From Clostridia bacterium (lineage in GTDB: Bacteria > Bacillota > Clostridia > Oscillospirales > CAG-272): DNA of 46,894 nucleotides. Shown one piece after another: positions 40,535-46,894 of this stretch. Position 1 is the first letter of the stretch; each line of letters starts with the position of its first letter. The position numbers were made by a program, and so were the translations under genes. Location: positions 1-46,894 of the forward strand of contig JAFVQW010000045.1 in assembly GCA_017504605.1 (NCBI GenBank), read 5' to 3'. The notes beneath the pieces were generated by a model, which was not told the origin of the DNA, ran no database searches, and was given only the letters and a program-made list of their open reading frames with translations.

Positions 40535-40753
40535 TTACTTAAGCGACCTCGGCGTGTCGATAAGCCCCGCGATGTAGTCAAGGGAAACTCCGTAGTACCT
40601 TGCCAAAACGACAACGCGCTCGAACGGAATTGCTCTTTTCCCGTTCTCGTACTGAGCGTAATAGGATTGGCTTGTACCTATGATTTTCGCGATTTCCTCC
40701 TGACTTTTGTCGGCATCCTCTCTGAGGTCCTTCAGTCTTTGATATACGCTCAT
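40535..40753 (-). CDS. Small XRE family regulator
   Basis: A 72-residue protein that is essentially one Cro/CI helix-turn-helix domain (LKDLREDADKSQEEIAKIIGTSQSYYAQYENGKRAIPFERVVVLARYYGVSLDYIAGL). GGCGGTG precedes the ATG. It diverges from the DUF6809 gene. The shared intergenic region carries TTTAGTTC/GAACTAAA sites overlapping both promoters, which makes it the probable repressor of both genes. Confidence 0.88.
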   Translation of the reverse strand: MSVYQRLKDLREDADKSQEEIAKIIGTSQSYYAQYENGKRAIPFERVVVLARYYGVSLDYIAGLIDTPRSLK

Positions 40754-40778
40754 TTAATCACCGCCTTTTTTTAAGAAA

Positions 40779-40800
40779 ATTATAGCACAAATGAACTAAA
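40779..40800 (-). promoter_or_regulatory. -10 box and operator half-site of the small XRE gene
   Basis: Minus-strand TATAAT (40784-40779) has no good -35 box. A single TTTAGTTC half-site (plus strand GAACTAAA, 40793-40800) lies in the would-be spacer, so bound regulator would cover this promoter. Confidence 0.6.
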
Positions 40801-40805
40801 ATAGG

Positions 40806-40834
40806 TTGACTTTAGTTCATAATTGAACTATAAT
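40806..40834 (+). promoter_or_regulatory. SigA-type promoter of the DUF6809 gene
   Basis: TTGACT at 40806-40811 and TATAAT at 40829-40834 are 17 bases apart. The spacer is almost wholly operator O1. Confidence 0.8.
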
Positions 40835-40859
40835 ATATTTAGTTCGCATTTGAACTAAA
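40811..40859. promoter_or_regulatory. Two 22-bp operators TTTAGTTC-N6-GAACTAAA
   Basis: O1 is TTTAGTTC at 40811-40818, six bases, then GAACTATA at 40825-40832 (one mismatch), lying between the -35 and -10 boxes. O2 is a perfect TTTAGTTC (40838-40845), six bases, GAACTAAA (40852-40859), just downstream of the -10. Centres are 27 bases apart. This is a repressor layout. Confidence 0.75.
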
Positions 40860-40876
40860 CGGAAGGGAGAAGAAAA

Positions 40877-41155
40877 ATGAAGAAAATACTTGAAAAGCTA
40901 TGGGATGAATATCTTTCGAACGAATGTGCCGTAATCGATACCGACGAGGAGCGAGCCCTTGCGGGGGAGGCTGTAAGGCTTCACGAGGGAGTCAACAATT
41001 CGCTAAGCCTCGAGCAGCAACGGGCAGTAGAGGAGTATATCGATGCGCTATGCGATATAGAGGGCTTGTTTGTGAAAAAGGCCTTCTTTGGCGGGTGCAA
41101 ATTTGCGACTGCGTTTCTGTTAGAGGTGCTCGGCAGGGGGAACTCCGAGCTTTGA
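40877..41155 (+). CDS. DUF6809-like small protein
   Basis: A 92-residue acidic cytoplasmic protein (LEKLWDEYLSNECAVID, LSLEQQRAVEEYIDALCDIEGLFVKKAFFGGCKFATAFLLEVL). It resembles the DUF6809 family of small helical Clostridia proteins, usually found next to XRE regulators. Its promoter is covered by the two operators of the divergent regulator. No enzymatic motif is seen. It may be a partner of the regulator or a mobile-element accessory protein. Confidence 0.65.
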   Translation: MKKILEKLWDEYLSNECAVIDTDEERALAGEAVRLHEGVNNSLSLEQQRAVEEYIDALCDIEGLFVKKAFFGGCKFATAFLLEVLGRGNSEL

Positions 41156-41176
41156 GCCTCTTAAAAAAGGTATTTT

Positions 41177-41228
41177 AACAAAACAAAAACATTTCATAAA
41201 AAAATCAAAAACAAACGACTGCTATAAT
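41177..41228 (+). promoter_or_regulatory. Promoter region of the 121-residue membrane protein gene
   Basis: TATAAT at 41223-41228 sits inside an inverted repeat GACTG-N8-CAGTC and has no good -35. Upstream, AACAAAAC-N3-AACATTT at 41177-41194 recurs before the response regulator gene (41687-41704), so activation by that regulator is possible. Confidence 0.45.
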
Positions 41229-41266
41229 ACAGTCACAATAAAACGAAACCGAAAGGAAACAAGAAA

Positions 41267-41632
41267 ATGAACAAGAACGATACGCAGTTTATGGCACAGA
41301 AAATTCGCACGCAGTATATGGAAAAGACATCCTCCGAGCTCGACGAGCTCCGCGAGCTTGATGCGAGGGTAAGACGCCCCGCGGGTATCTTCGCATACGT
41401 CTATGGAAGCATTTCCGCTATTATTATGGGCGCGGGCATGAGCCTCGTTATGACCGATATCGGACAGATGCTCGGCATGTCGGCTCCCCTCGTTCCCGGA
41501 ATTGTCGTCGGGGTGCTCGGCCTCGCTATGGCGCTTCTTACCTATCCTATGTATAAGGGAATTCTTAATGCGCGGAAGAAAAGGTACGGCGCTGAAATTC
41601 TCGCGCTCAGCGACAAAATCATCAATAAATAA
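41267..41632 (+). CDS. Two-helix membrane protein, paralogue of the one at 44369
   Basis: A 121-residue protein with an acidic/basic N-terminal helix (SSELDELRELDARVRRP), two hydrophobic helices (~42-62 and 75-98) and a cytoplasmic tail (AEILALSDKIINK). The core LDAR, GMSLVM, LTYPMY and AEILALSDK is shared with the protein encoded at 44369. The pair flanks the two-component system. No known family is recognised. A signal input, immunity or envelope-stress role is possible. Confidence 0.7.
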   Translation: MNKNDTQFMAQKIRTQYMEKTSSELDELRELDARVRRPAGIFAYVYGSISAIIMGAGMSLVMTDIGQMLGMSAPLVPGIVVGVLGLAMALLTYPMYKGILNARKKRYGAEILALSDKIINK

Positions 41633-41643
41633 AAGGAAAAAAA

Positions 41644-41666
41644 CGGCGCGAAAGCGCCGCTTTTTT
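41644..41666 (+). terminator. Terminator
   Basis: CGGCGC, a GAAA tetraloop, GCGCCG and a T6 run follow the 121-residue membrane protein gene. Confidence 0.88.
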
Positions 41667-41686
41667 CATCAAAACAGAGTTTTATA

Positions 41687-41716
41687 AACAAAACTTTAAC
41701 ATTTATATGCTACAAT
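41687..41716 (+). promoter_or_regulatory. Promoter region of the two-component operon
   Basis: TACAAT at 41711-41716 has no consensus -35. The repeated block AACAAAAC-N3-AACATTT (41687-41704) ends 6 bases upstream, in the place where an OmpR-type activator would bind. Autoregulation is likely. Confidence 0.5.
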
Positions 41717-41754
41717 GTAAGTAGAAAACAAAAATGCTGTCGGAGGATGAGGAT

Positions 41755-42426
41755 ATGTTCAAAATTTTAGTAGTTGAGGACGACAGGGATCTCAACCGTT
41801 CGGTTTGCTCGTTTCTCAATAGCTCGGGATACGAGGCGGTCGGATGCCTCGATGCCGAGAGCGCCTACGATGAGATGTATAAGACGGTGTTCGACTGTAT
41901 CGTGTCGGATATTATGATGCCGAACATCGACGGCTTTGAATTTGCGAAGACCGTCCGCTCGCTTAACAGCGATATTCCTATTCTGTTTATGACCGCTCGC
42001 GACGACCTCGCATCAAAGCAGAGAGGCTTCCGCATCGGTATCGACGATTATATGACCAAGCCCATCGATCTTGATGAGCTGTTCCTGCGTATCGGCGCTT
42101 TGCTTCGGCGCTCCAAGATTGCGTCGAGCCGCCGCCTTGAGGTGGGCAAATTCGCGATGGATGCCGACGAGAGGAGTGCGACCCTCGACGGGGAGGAAAT
42201 CCCCCTCACGGCAAGAGAGTTCGACCTGCTTTACAAGCTCCTCTCCTATCCGAAAAAGACCTTTACCCGTACACAGCTGATGGACGAATTCTGGGACGTG
42301 GATACGCAGTCGGGCACGAGAACGGTTGACGTGTATATGACGAAGCTCCGCGCCAAGCTCTCGGAGTGCGACTCGTTTGAAATCCAGACCGTTCACGGTC
42401 TTGGCTATAAGGCGGTGATTAAATGA
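41755..42426 (+). CDS. OmpR family response regulator
   Basis: A 223-residue regulator. The receiver domain (residues 1-115) has the acidic pocket ILVVEDDRD, the phospho-acceptor D52 in IVSDIMMPNIDG, the T in FMTARDD, and K in YMTKPIDL. The winged-helix output domain (residues ~130-223) has LTAREFDLLYKLLSYPKKTFTRTQLMDEFWD and GTRTVDVYMTKLRAKL. The ATG at 41755 is chosen because GGAGG lies between it and an upstream ATG. It overlaps the kinase gene by ATGA. Confidence 0.94.
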   Translation: MFKILVVEDDRDLNRSVCSFLNSSGYEAVGCLDAESAYDEMYKTVFDCIVSDIMMPNIDGFEFAKTVRSLNSDIPILFMTARDDLASKQRGFRIGIDDYMTKPIDLDELFLRIGALLRRSKIASSRRLEVGKFAMDADERSATLDGEEIPLTAREFDLLYKLLSYPKKTFTRTQLMDEFWDVDTQSGTRTVDVYMTKLRAKLSECDSFEIQTVHGLGYKAVIK

Positions 42427-43514
42427 AAAGGCCGACCTTCCAAGGAGTGCTTAAGGAGCTAAGCAGCTTTATTTTCTTCTTTCTCTCGGTTGGCTTTGTG
42501 GTTTCTTGCTGTATGATGCTGTTTCTCAGTGTCCTCTCGAGGGAAATGGGGCTTACCTATACCACGGGCAACATAGCCGAGGCGGCAAAAATTACCTTCC
42601 TCAACGTTGTAATTATAACCGTGCTTTTCAAAACCGCCGACTTCATCCGCCGAAGAATTATGGTGGATAGGCCGGTCAGAATGATTACCGAGGCCGCCGA
42701 AAAAATCATGAACGGAGATTTCTCCGTCCGCATTAAGCATCTGCACGGCTCGGGCATGGAGGGCTTCAATAAAATCGGCGAGGCGATTAACGCCATGGCG
42801 GAGGAGCTCTCGAGCGTTGAAACTCTGCGTACCGATTTTATCGCAAACGTATCCCACGAGATGAAAACCCCGCTTGCGGTAATGCAGAACTACGGAGCTC
42901 TTCTGCGGGCGCCCGATTTATCCGAGGAAAAGCGGATTGAGTATGCCAAGGCGGTTACCGATGCCTCGCGCCGCCTTGCAGATATGATGACGAACATCCT
43001 GAAGCTTAACCGCCTTGAAAATCAGCAGATTTATCCCAATCTCACCACCTTCGACCTCGGGGAGCAGCTTTGCGAGAGCCTGCTTCAATACGAGAGCACG
43101 TGGGAGAGAAGGAATATTGAAATCGAAACCGATATTGCCGAGGGCGTGCAGATTTCTGCCGATGCGGAGCTTCTCTCGCTCGTGTGGAATAACCTTTTTT
43201 CCAACGCCTTTAAGTTTACCGAGGACGGCGGCAGAGTGGCTCTTATGCTTACGGCAGATGACGAATATGCTACGGTCAGGGTGTCCGACACGGGCTGCGG
43301 AATGAGCGCCGAGGTCGGCTCGCATATCTTCGAGAAGTTTTACCAGGGCGACACCTCGCACAAAACGCAGGGCAACGGCCTCGGACTGCCCCTTGTTAAG
43401 CGGGTGGTTGACATCATGCGGGGCGAGATTTCCGTGGAGAGCGCTATCGGTGTCGGTACGACCTTTACGGTGAAAATCAGGAGGGCTAACGATGGATTGG
43501 AAGAGGATAGGTAA
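42423..43514 (+). CDS. Sensor histidine kinase
   Basis: A 363-residue membrane kinase. Two helices at ~14-38 and 55-72 enclose a very short outside loop of about 16 residues, so the stimulus is probably sensed within the membrane or through a partner protein. A HAMP linker follows (~73-130). The phospho-acceptor is H145 in FIANVSHEMKTPLAVM. ATP-binding boxes are NNLFSNAFKF (N), VSDTGCGM (G1), FEKFYQGD (F) and GNGLGLPLV (G2). The short loop fits intramembrane-sensing kinases that work with transporters or membrane partners. The three membrane proteins of this locus are candidates. Confidence 0.93.
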   Translation: MKRPTFQGVLKELSSFIFFFLSVGFVVSCCMMLFLSVLSREMGLTYTTGNIAEAAKITFLNVVIITVLFKTADFIRRRIMVDRPVRMITEAAEKIMNGDFSVRIKHLHGSGMEGFNKIGEAINAMAEELSSVETLRTDFIANVSHEMKTPLAVMQNYGALLRAPDLSEEKRIEYAKAVTDASRRLADMMTNILKLNRLENQQIYPNLTTFDLGEQLCESLLQYESTWERRNIEIETDIAEGVQISADAELLSLVWNNLFSNAFKFTEDGGRVALMLTADDEYATVRVSDTGCGMSAEVGSHIFEKFYQGDTSHKTQGNGLGLPLVKRVVDIMRGEISVESAIGVGTTFTVKIRRANDGLEEDR

Positions 43515-44376
43515 AGCCCTACTGTTTCCGCATATGGCGATTATGCTGCTTCTTTTGCCCTTCGCGGCGGTTTTGCTCGTCGGGTCTATGGTGTTCGTCG
43601 GCACGGAGTCTGCCGTTGCCATAGTATCTTACGTTATAGCGGCGTATACGTTAACCGTCTGGTGCTTTAGAATACCGTATTTAATCAAGCTTTTTGGGAG
43701 CTTTAAGAGCAAAAACAAATACGCGATAAGGTGGCGTGAGGACACACGCCTGCGTATTAAGGTGTCGCTCTACGGCGCGCTTTTGTGGAACGCCCTCTAC
43801 GGAGTTTTCCAGCTCTGGCTCGGGTTTTACCACGGCACGCTTTGGTTCCTTTCGCTCGGTGCGTACTATATATGCCTTGGCGTTATGAGGTTTTTCCTGG
43901 TACGCCACACGAGGAAATATGCTCCCGGCGAGAGGCTTCACACAGAGCTTAAAAAATACCGCGACTGCGGAATAATATTCCTCGTTATGAACCTCGCGCT
44001 TGCGGTGATGATTTTCTTTATGGTTTATTGGAACCGCAGCTTCCATCATCACGAGATTACGACGATAGCCCTCGCGGCCTACACCTTCACCTCGCTTACG
44101 GTAGCGATAATCAACGCGGTTAAATACAGAAAATACAAAAGCCCGATATATTCGGCGGCGAAGGCTATCAGTCTCGCCGCGGCGAGCGTGTCGCTTTTAA
44201 CCCTCGAGGCAACTATGCTCACGACCTTCGGTGCAGAAATGACGGGGGGAACAAGACGGCTCTTCCTCTCCGCAACGGGGGCGGCAATATCGGCCCTCGT
44301 TATATCAATGGCAATTTATATGATAGTCCGCGGAGCGCGGGAAATAAAAATAATAAGGAACGGAAAAAATGGATAA
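43492..44376 (+). CDS. Polytopic membrane protein, unknown function
   Basis: A 294-residue membrane protein with seven to eight hydrophobic segments. AGGAGGG is 6 bases before the ATG, and the gene starts 23 bases inside the kinase gene, so expression is tightly coupled. It has no transporter ATPase motif and no recognised domain. Charged cytoplasmic loops include FKSKNKYAIRWREDTRLRIK and RHTRKYAPGERLHTELKKYRD. A regulatory partner of the short-loop kinase is one possibility. Confidence 0.72.
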   Translation: MDWKRIGKALLFPHMAIMLLLLPFAAVLLVGSMVFVGTESAVAIVSYVIAAYTLTVWCFRIPYLIKLFGSFKSKNKYAIRWREDTRLRIKVSLYGALLWNALYGVFQLWLGFYHGTLWFLSLGAYYICLGVMRFFLVRHTRKYAPGERLHTELKKYRDCGIIFLVMNLALAVMIFFMVYWNRSFHHHEITTIALAAYTFTSLTVAIINAVKYRKYKSPIYSAAKAISLAAASVSLLTLEATMLTTFGAEMTGGTRRLFLSATGAAISALVISMAIYMIVRGAREIKIIRNGKNG

Positions 44377-44776
44377 TAAAAGCGGCGGATTTAAATATAC
44401 CTACTCGGCAAGGGAGAGGGAGGAGATAAATAAAATTCGCGAAAAATACACCGAGCGCGGGCCCGAGGAGGAGAATAAGCTCGAGCGGCTTCGCCGCCTC
44501 GACGCACGCCCTGCCGCTCGGGCACGGGCGGTCTCTCTCGTTTTCGGCGTTGTCGGCACTCTGACGCTCGGGCTCGGCATGAGCCTCGTTATGTCGAACC
44601 TAGGCGAGCTTATCGGCACGCATCGGGATTTTGTTTTGCCCCTCGGAATTGCCGTGGGTGCTGTCGGCGGCGTGCTTACAGCTCTTGCATATCCCATTTA
44701 CAGTGCCGTGCTTAAAAAAGAGCGGGGGCGTGTGGCGGCGGAAATTCTCCGCCTGTCCGACGAGCTGATGCGATAG
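44369..44776 (+). CDS. Two-helix membrane protein, paralogue of the one at 41267
   Basis: A 135-residue protein with a charged N-terminal helix (REREEINKIREKYTERGPEEENKLERLRRLDAR), two hydrophobic helices and a tail AEILRLSDELMR. It shares LDAR, GMSLVM, LxYPxY and AEILxLSD with the protein at 41267. It overlaps the preceding membrane protein gene by 8 bases and is the last gene of the two-component operon. Confidence 0.7.
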   Translation: MDNKSGGFKYTYSAREREEINKIREKYTERGPEEENKLERLRRLDARPAARARAVSLVFGVVGTLTLGLGMSLVMSNLGELIGTHRDFVLPLGIAVGAVGGVLTALAYPIYSAVLKKERGRVAAEILRLSDELMR

Positions 44777-44799
44777 GCGTGAATTTTTAGTCCCGAGGC

Positions 44800-44828
44800 T
44801 TGACAAACGGCACTCGTTGTGCTACAAT
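44800..44828 (+). promoter_or_regulatory. SigA-type promoter of the T-box leader and proS
   Basis: TTGACA at 44800-44805 and TACAAT at 44823-44828 are 17 bases apart. Transcription would start near 44835. Confidence 0.88.
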
Positions 44829-44835
44829 AGTTCCA

Positions 44836-45074
44836 AACCGAATATTTAAAGGCTATGATGAGAAATATTAGGTATTCCGAGGAGCAAAGAGAGAGGGCGG
44901 TTGGTGCGAGCCCCCGTCGGAGGAGTGCCGAACCCACCTCGGAGCCGCGCGCGAAAAAGCGCCGCCGGGCTCTCCCGTAACAGAGACGTAAAGTGCGGAT
45001 TTTTATCCGAATTTAGGTGGTACCACGGACTTTTGTTCGCCCTAAGCCGACGTTTGTCGGCTTAGGGCTTTTTT
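44836..45074 (+). ncRNA. T-box leader controlling proS
   Basis: A tRNA-sensing T-box riboswitch. Stem I has the apical GGTTGGTGCGAGCC segment. The 3' side has GAACCCACCTCGGAG, in which the specifier after GAA can be read as CCC or CCA (44933-44936), both proline codons. The T-box sequence AGGTGGTACCACGG is at 45015-45028, with TGGT pairing the ACCA end of uncharged tRNA. The competing terminator is a 13-bp stem (GCCCTAAGCCGAC and complement, 45039-45068) followed by T6. Uncharged tRNA-Pro would allow read-through into proS. Confidence 0.93.
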
Positions 45075-45105
45075 ATTTCAAAAATACAAAACGGAGGCAT
45101 ATATT

Positions 45106-46821
45106 ATGAAGCTCGAAAAGCTTGTTGGAGAAAGATTTAAGGAAAGACCGTCGGACTGCGTGGTTGACAGCCACGCCCTGATGGTGCGCGGCGGCTATAT
45201 GAAGTACGTCGCAAACGGCATATTCTCGTCCTACATGCCCTTAAAGCGCATTACGCGTAAGATTGAGGCCATTCTGCGCGAGGAGATGGACGCGATAGAC
45301 GGACAGGAGGTTTCCTTCCCCGTCGTTATGCCCGCATCGCTTTGGGAGGAGTCGGGCAGATACGGCAGCATCGGTAAGGAGCTCGTTCGCTTCAGTGACC
45401 GTAACGGCAGCCCCGTGGTGCTCGGTATGACGCACGAGGAGGCGGCGGTTCAGCTCGTTCGCGAGTACGGCAACAGCTATAACAAATATCCCTTTATGAT
45501 ATATCAGATACAGACCAAGTTCCGTGACGAGGCAAGACCGAAGTCGGGTCTTATTCGTGTGCGTGAGTTCACTATGAAGGACGCATATTCCTTCCATACG
45601 AGCCAGGCCGACCTTGAGGAGTATTACGACAGATGCCACAAGGCGTATGAGAGAATTTTCGCCCGCGCGGGTATTCCCGAGGTAGTGTCGGTTGCATCCG
45701 ATTCGGGTATGATGGGCGGCAGCATCTCTCACGAGTTTATGCTTCTTACCGATATTGGCGAGGACTCTATCGTTATCTGTCCCGAGTGTAATTACCGCGC
45801 CAATATGGAGGCGGCGGAGAACATCACCGAATACACCCGCACGAGGGACTCGGAGCCCCTTACCAAGGTAAGCACCCCCGGCGTTAAGACTATCGAGGAG
45901 CTCTGCTCCTTCCTCTCTGTCAGCGAGAGCGACACCTGTAAGGCGGTCGTATATCAGAGAAATTCCGACGACAGCTACGTCGTGCTCTTTATTCGCGGCG
46001 ACCTTGAGGTTAACGAGACTAAGCTCACGAACTACCTCGGCTACGATATTCACCCCGGTGTCATCGACTGCGAGTGCGGTCTTTGCGCGGGATATATCGG
46101 CCCCGTCGGCCTCTCGGCTAAGTGCACCGTCCTCTACGACAGCTCGCTTCGCGGTATGAACAACCTCGTATGCGGTGCAAACGAGAGCGAATATCACTGC
46201 ACGGGTCTCGACATGGAGCGCGACCTTGCGAATATCGAGTATCACGACTTCGCGAAGATTAAGGAGGGCGGCATATGCCCCGTGTGCGGTAAGCACTCGG
46301 TTACCATATCCCGCGGTATCGAGGTCGGAAACATCTTCCAGCTTGGTACGAAGTACACGAAGTCGATGAATATGACCTATACCGATGCGGAGGGTAATAC
46401 CAATTATCCCATTATGGGCTGCTACGGCATTGGTGTCGGCAGACTTGCCGCTGCTATATGCGAGGTTCACCACGACGACTACGGCCCCATCTGGCCCATC
46501 TCGATTGCACCCTGGCAGGTACACCTGTGCGCCGTACGCTCGGACGATGCCGAGGTTAAGGCGTACGCCAATAGGCTTTATGAGGAGCTTACCGCACACG
46601 GCATTGAGGTAATATACGACGACAGAAACATCAGCGCCGGAGTAATGTTCTCCGACGCCGACCTGCTCGGCGTGCCCTACAGAGCCGTCGTCAGCCCCCG
46701 TAATATGAAGGCGGGCATCGTTGAGATTTCCTCTCGCGATAAGAGCCTTAAGTCCTCGGCGGCCCTCGACACGGCCGCAGACGAGATTGCCGCGGTTATA
46801 GCCGAGGCACTCAAAAAATAA
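45106..46821 (+). CDS. proS: Prolyl-tRNA synthetase, bacterial type
   Basis: A 571-residue class II aminoacyl-tRNA synthetase, the usual length for the bacterial form with an editing (INS) domain. The N-terminal catalytic core includes QEVSFPVVMPASLWEESGRY, motif 2 at FRDEARPKSGLIRVREFTMKDAYSFH, and motif 3 at CYGIGVGRL. Residues ~225-390 form the inserted deacylase domain that clears mischarged alanine. The C-terminal anticodon-binding domain starts at PWQVHLCAVRSDDAEV and ends with YDDRNISAGVMFSDADLLGVPYRAV. The start is preceded by CGGAGG. Controlled by the T-box leader. Confidence 0.97.
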   Translation: MKLEKLVGERFKERPSDCVVDSHALMVRGGYMKYVANGIFSSYMPLKRITRKIEAILREEMDAIDGQEVSFPVVMPASLWEESGRYGSIGKELVRFSDRNGSPVVLGMTHEEAAVQLVREYGNSYNKYPFMIYQIQTKFRDEARPKSGLIRVREFTMKDAYSFHTSQADLEEYYDRCHKAYERIFARAGIPEVVSVASDSGMMGGSISHEFMLLTDIGEDSIVICPECNYRANMEAAENITEYTRTRDSEPLTKVSTPGVKTIEELCSFLSVSESDTCKAVVYQRNSDDSYVVLFIRGDLEVNETKLTNYLGYDIHPGVIDCECGLCAGYIGPVGLSAKCTVLYDSSLRGMNNLVCGANESEYHCTGLDMERDLANIEYHDFAKIKEGGICPVCGKHSVTISRGIEVGNIFQLGTKYTKSMNMTYTDAEGNTNYPIMGCYGIGVGRLAAAICEVHHDDYGPIWPISIAPWQVHLCAVRSDDAEVKAYANRLYEELTAHGIEVIYDDRNISAGVMFSDADLLGVPYRAVVSPRNMKAGIVEISSRDKSLKSSAALDTAADEIAAVIAEALKK

Positions 46822-46834
46822 TACGCATTTTCTG

Positions 46835-46858
46835 ACGGGGACGGTACGCCGTCCCCGT
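46835..46858 (+). terminator. Terminator of proS
   Basis: ACGGGGACGG, a TACG loop and CCGTCCCCGT form a 10-bp perfect stem, followed by TTTCCTTT. Nothing further is recognised in the last 36 bases. Confidence 0.8.
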
Positions 46859-46894
46859 TTCCTTTGTTCAAAGTGATAACTAGACAGGCTATAC

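Noticed and set aside
45241..46599. 452-codon open frame on the minus strand
   Set aside because: Lies fully opposite proS. It reflects GC-rich codon use on the other strand, has no ribosome site and shows no domain.

Overview
The window looks like chromosome from an uncultured, glycan-degrading Clostridia-type Firmicute, probably from gut or rumen. The signs are strong AGGAGG-type ribosome sites, clean TTGACA/TATAAT promoters, a T-box leader, EutH, PocR- and cupin-type AraC regulators, and a teichuronopeptide-style (TupA-like) cell-surface cluster. No transposase, integrase, phage gene or CRISPR array was found. The species assignment is inference only.

Positions 1-12,100 hold a carbohydrate-use region. 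A minus-strand operon encodes an AraC regulator, an SDR and an aldo/keto reductase. It diverges from a Gfo/Idh oxidoreductase across a 15-bp perfect palindrome. Next come a GH106-like glycosidase, an orphan EutH permease-like protein, a DUF4838 glycosidase-like protein, and a class III aminotransferase operon with a second AraC regulator. No sugar transporter is present.

Positions 12,400-16,700 hold a three-gene sugar-phosphate operon (archaeal-type triosephosphate isomerase, YjbQ, fructose-6-phosphate aldolase), an RsgI-domain lipoprotein, an apparently self-regulated TetR regulator, and a tRNA-Met/tRNA-Glu pair. An intergenic stretch made of small hairpins follows.

Positions 17,125-34,373 are one long exopolysaccharide/capsule operon with one clear promoter and one terminator. 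It encodes a PglC-like phosphoglycosyltransferase, three GT2 glycosyltransferases, a Wzy-like polymerase and a Wzx-like flippase. UDP-uronate supply comes from Ugd, a UDP-glucuronate 4-epimerase, and a galacturonokinase-like kinase with a nucleotidyltransferase. It also has three ATP-grasp proteins, a pyruvyltransferase, a divergent MurB paralogue and a Lit-like membrane protein. Read together, these genes suggest an amino-acid- and pyruvate/lactyl-decorated galacturonate polymer. This is the most interesting system here.

Positions 34,361-46,894 hold a PocR-AraC regulator divergent from an unassigned glycosidase, and a GT8/PlsC/CrtO-like glycolipid operon. These are followed by two XRE regulators, one with a well-defined operator array. 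A two-component system flanked by two paralogous small membrane proteins comes next. The window ends with a T-box-controlled prolyl-tRNA synthetase.
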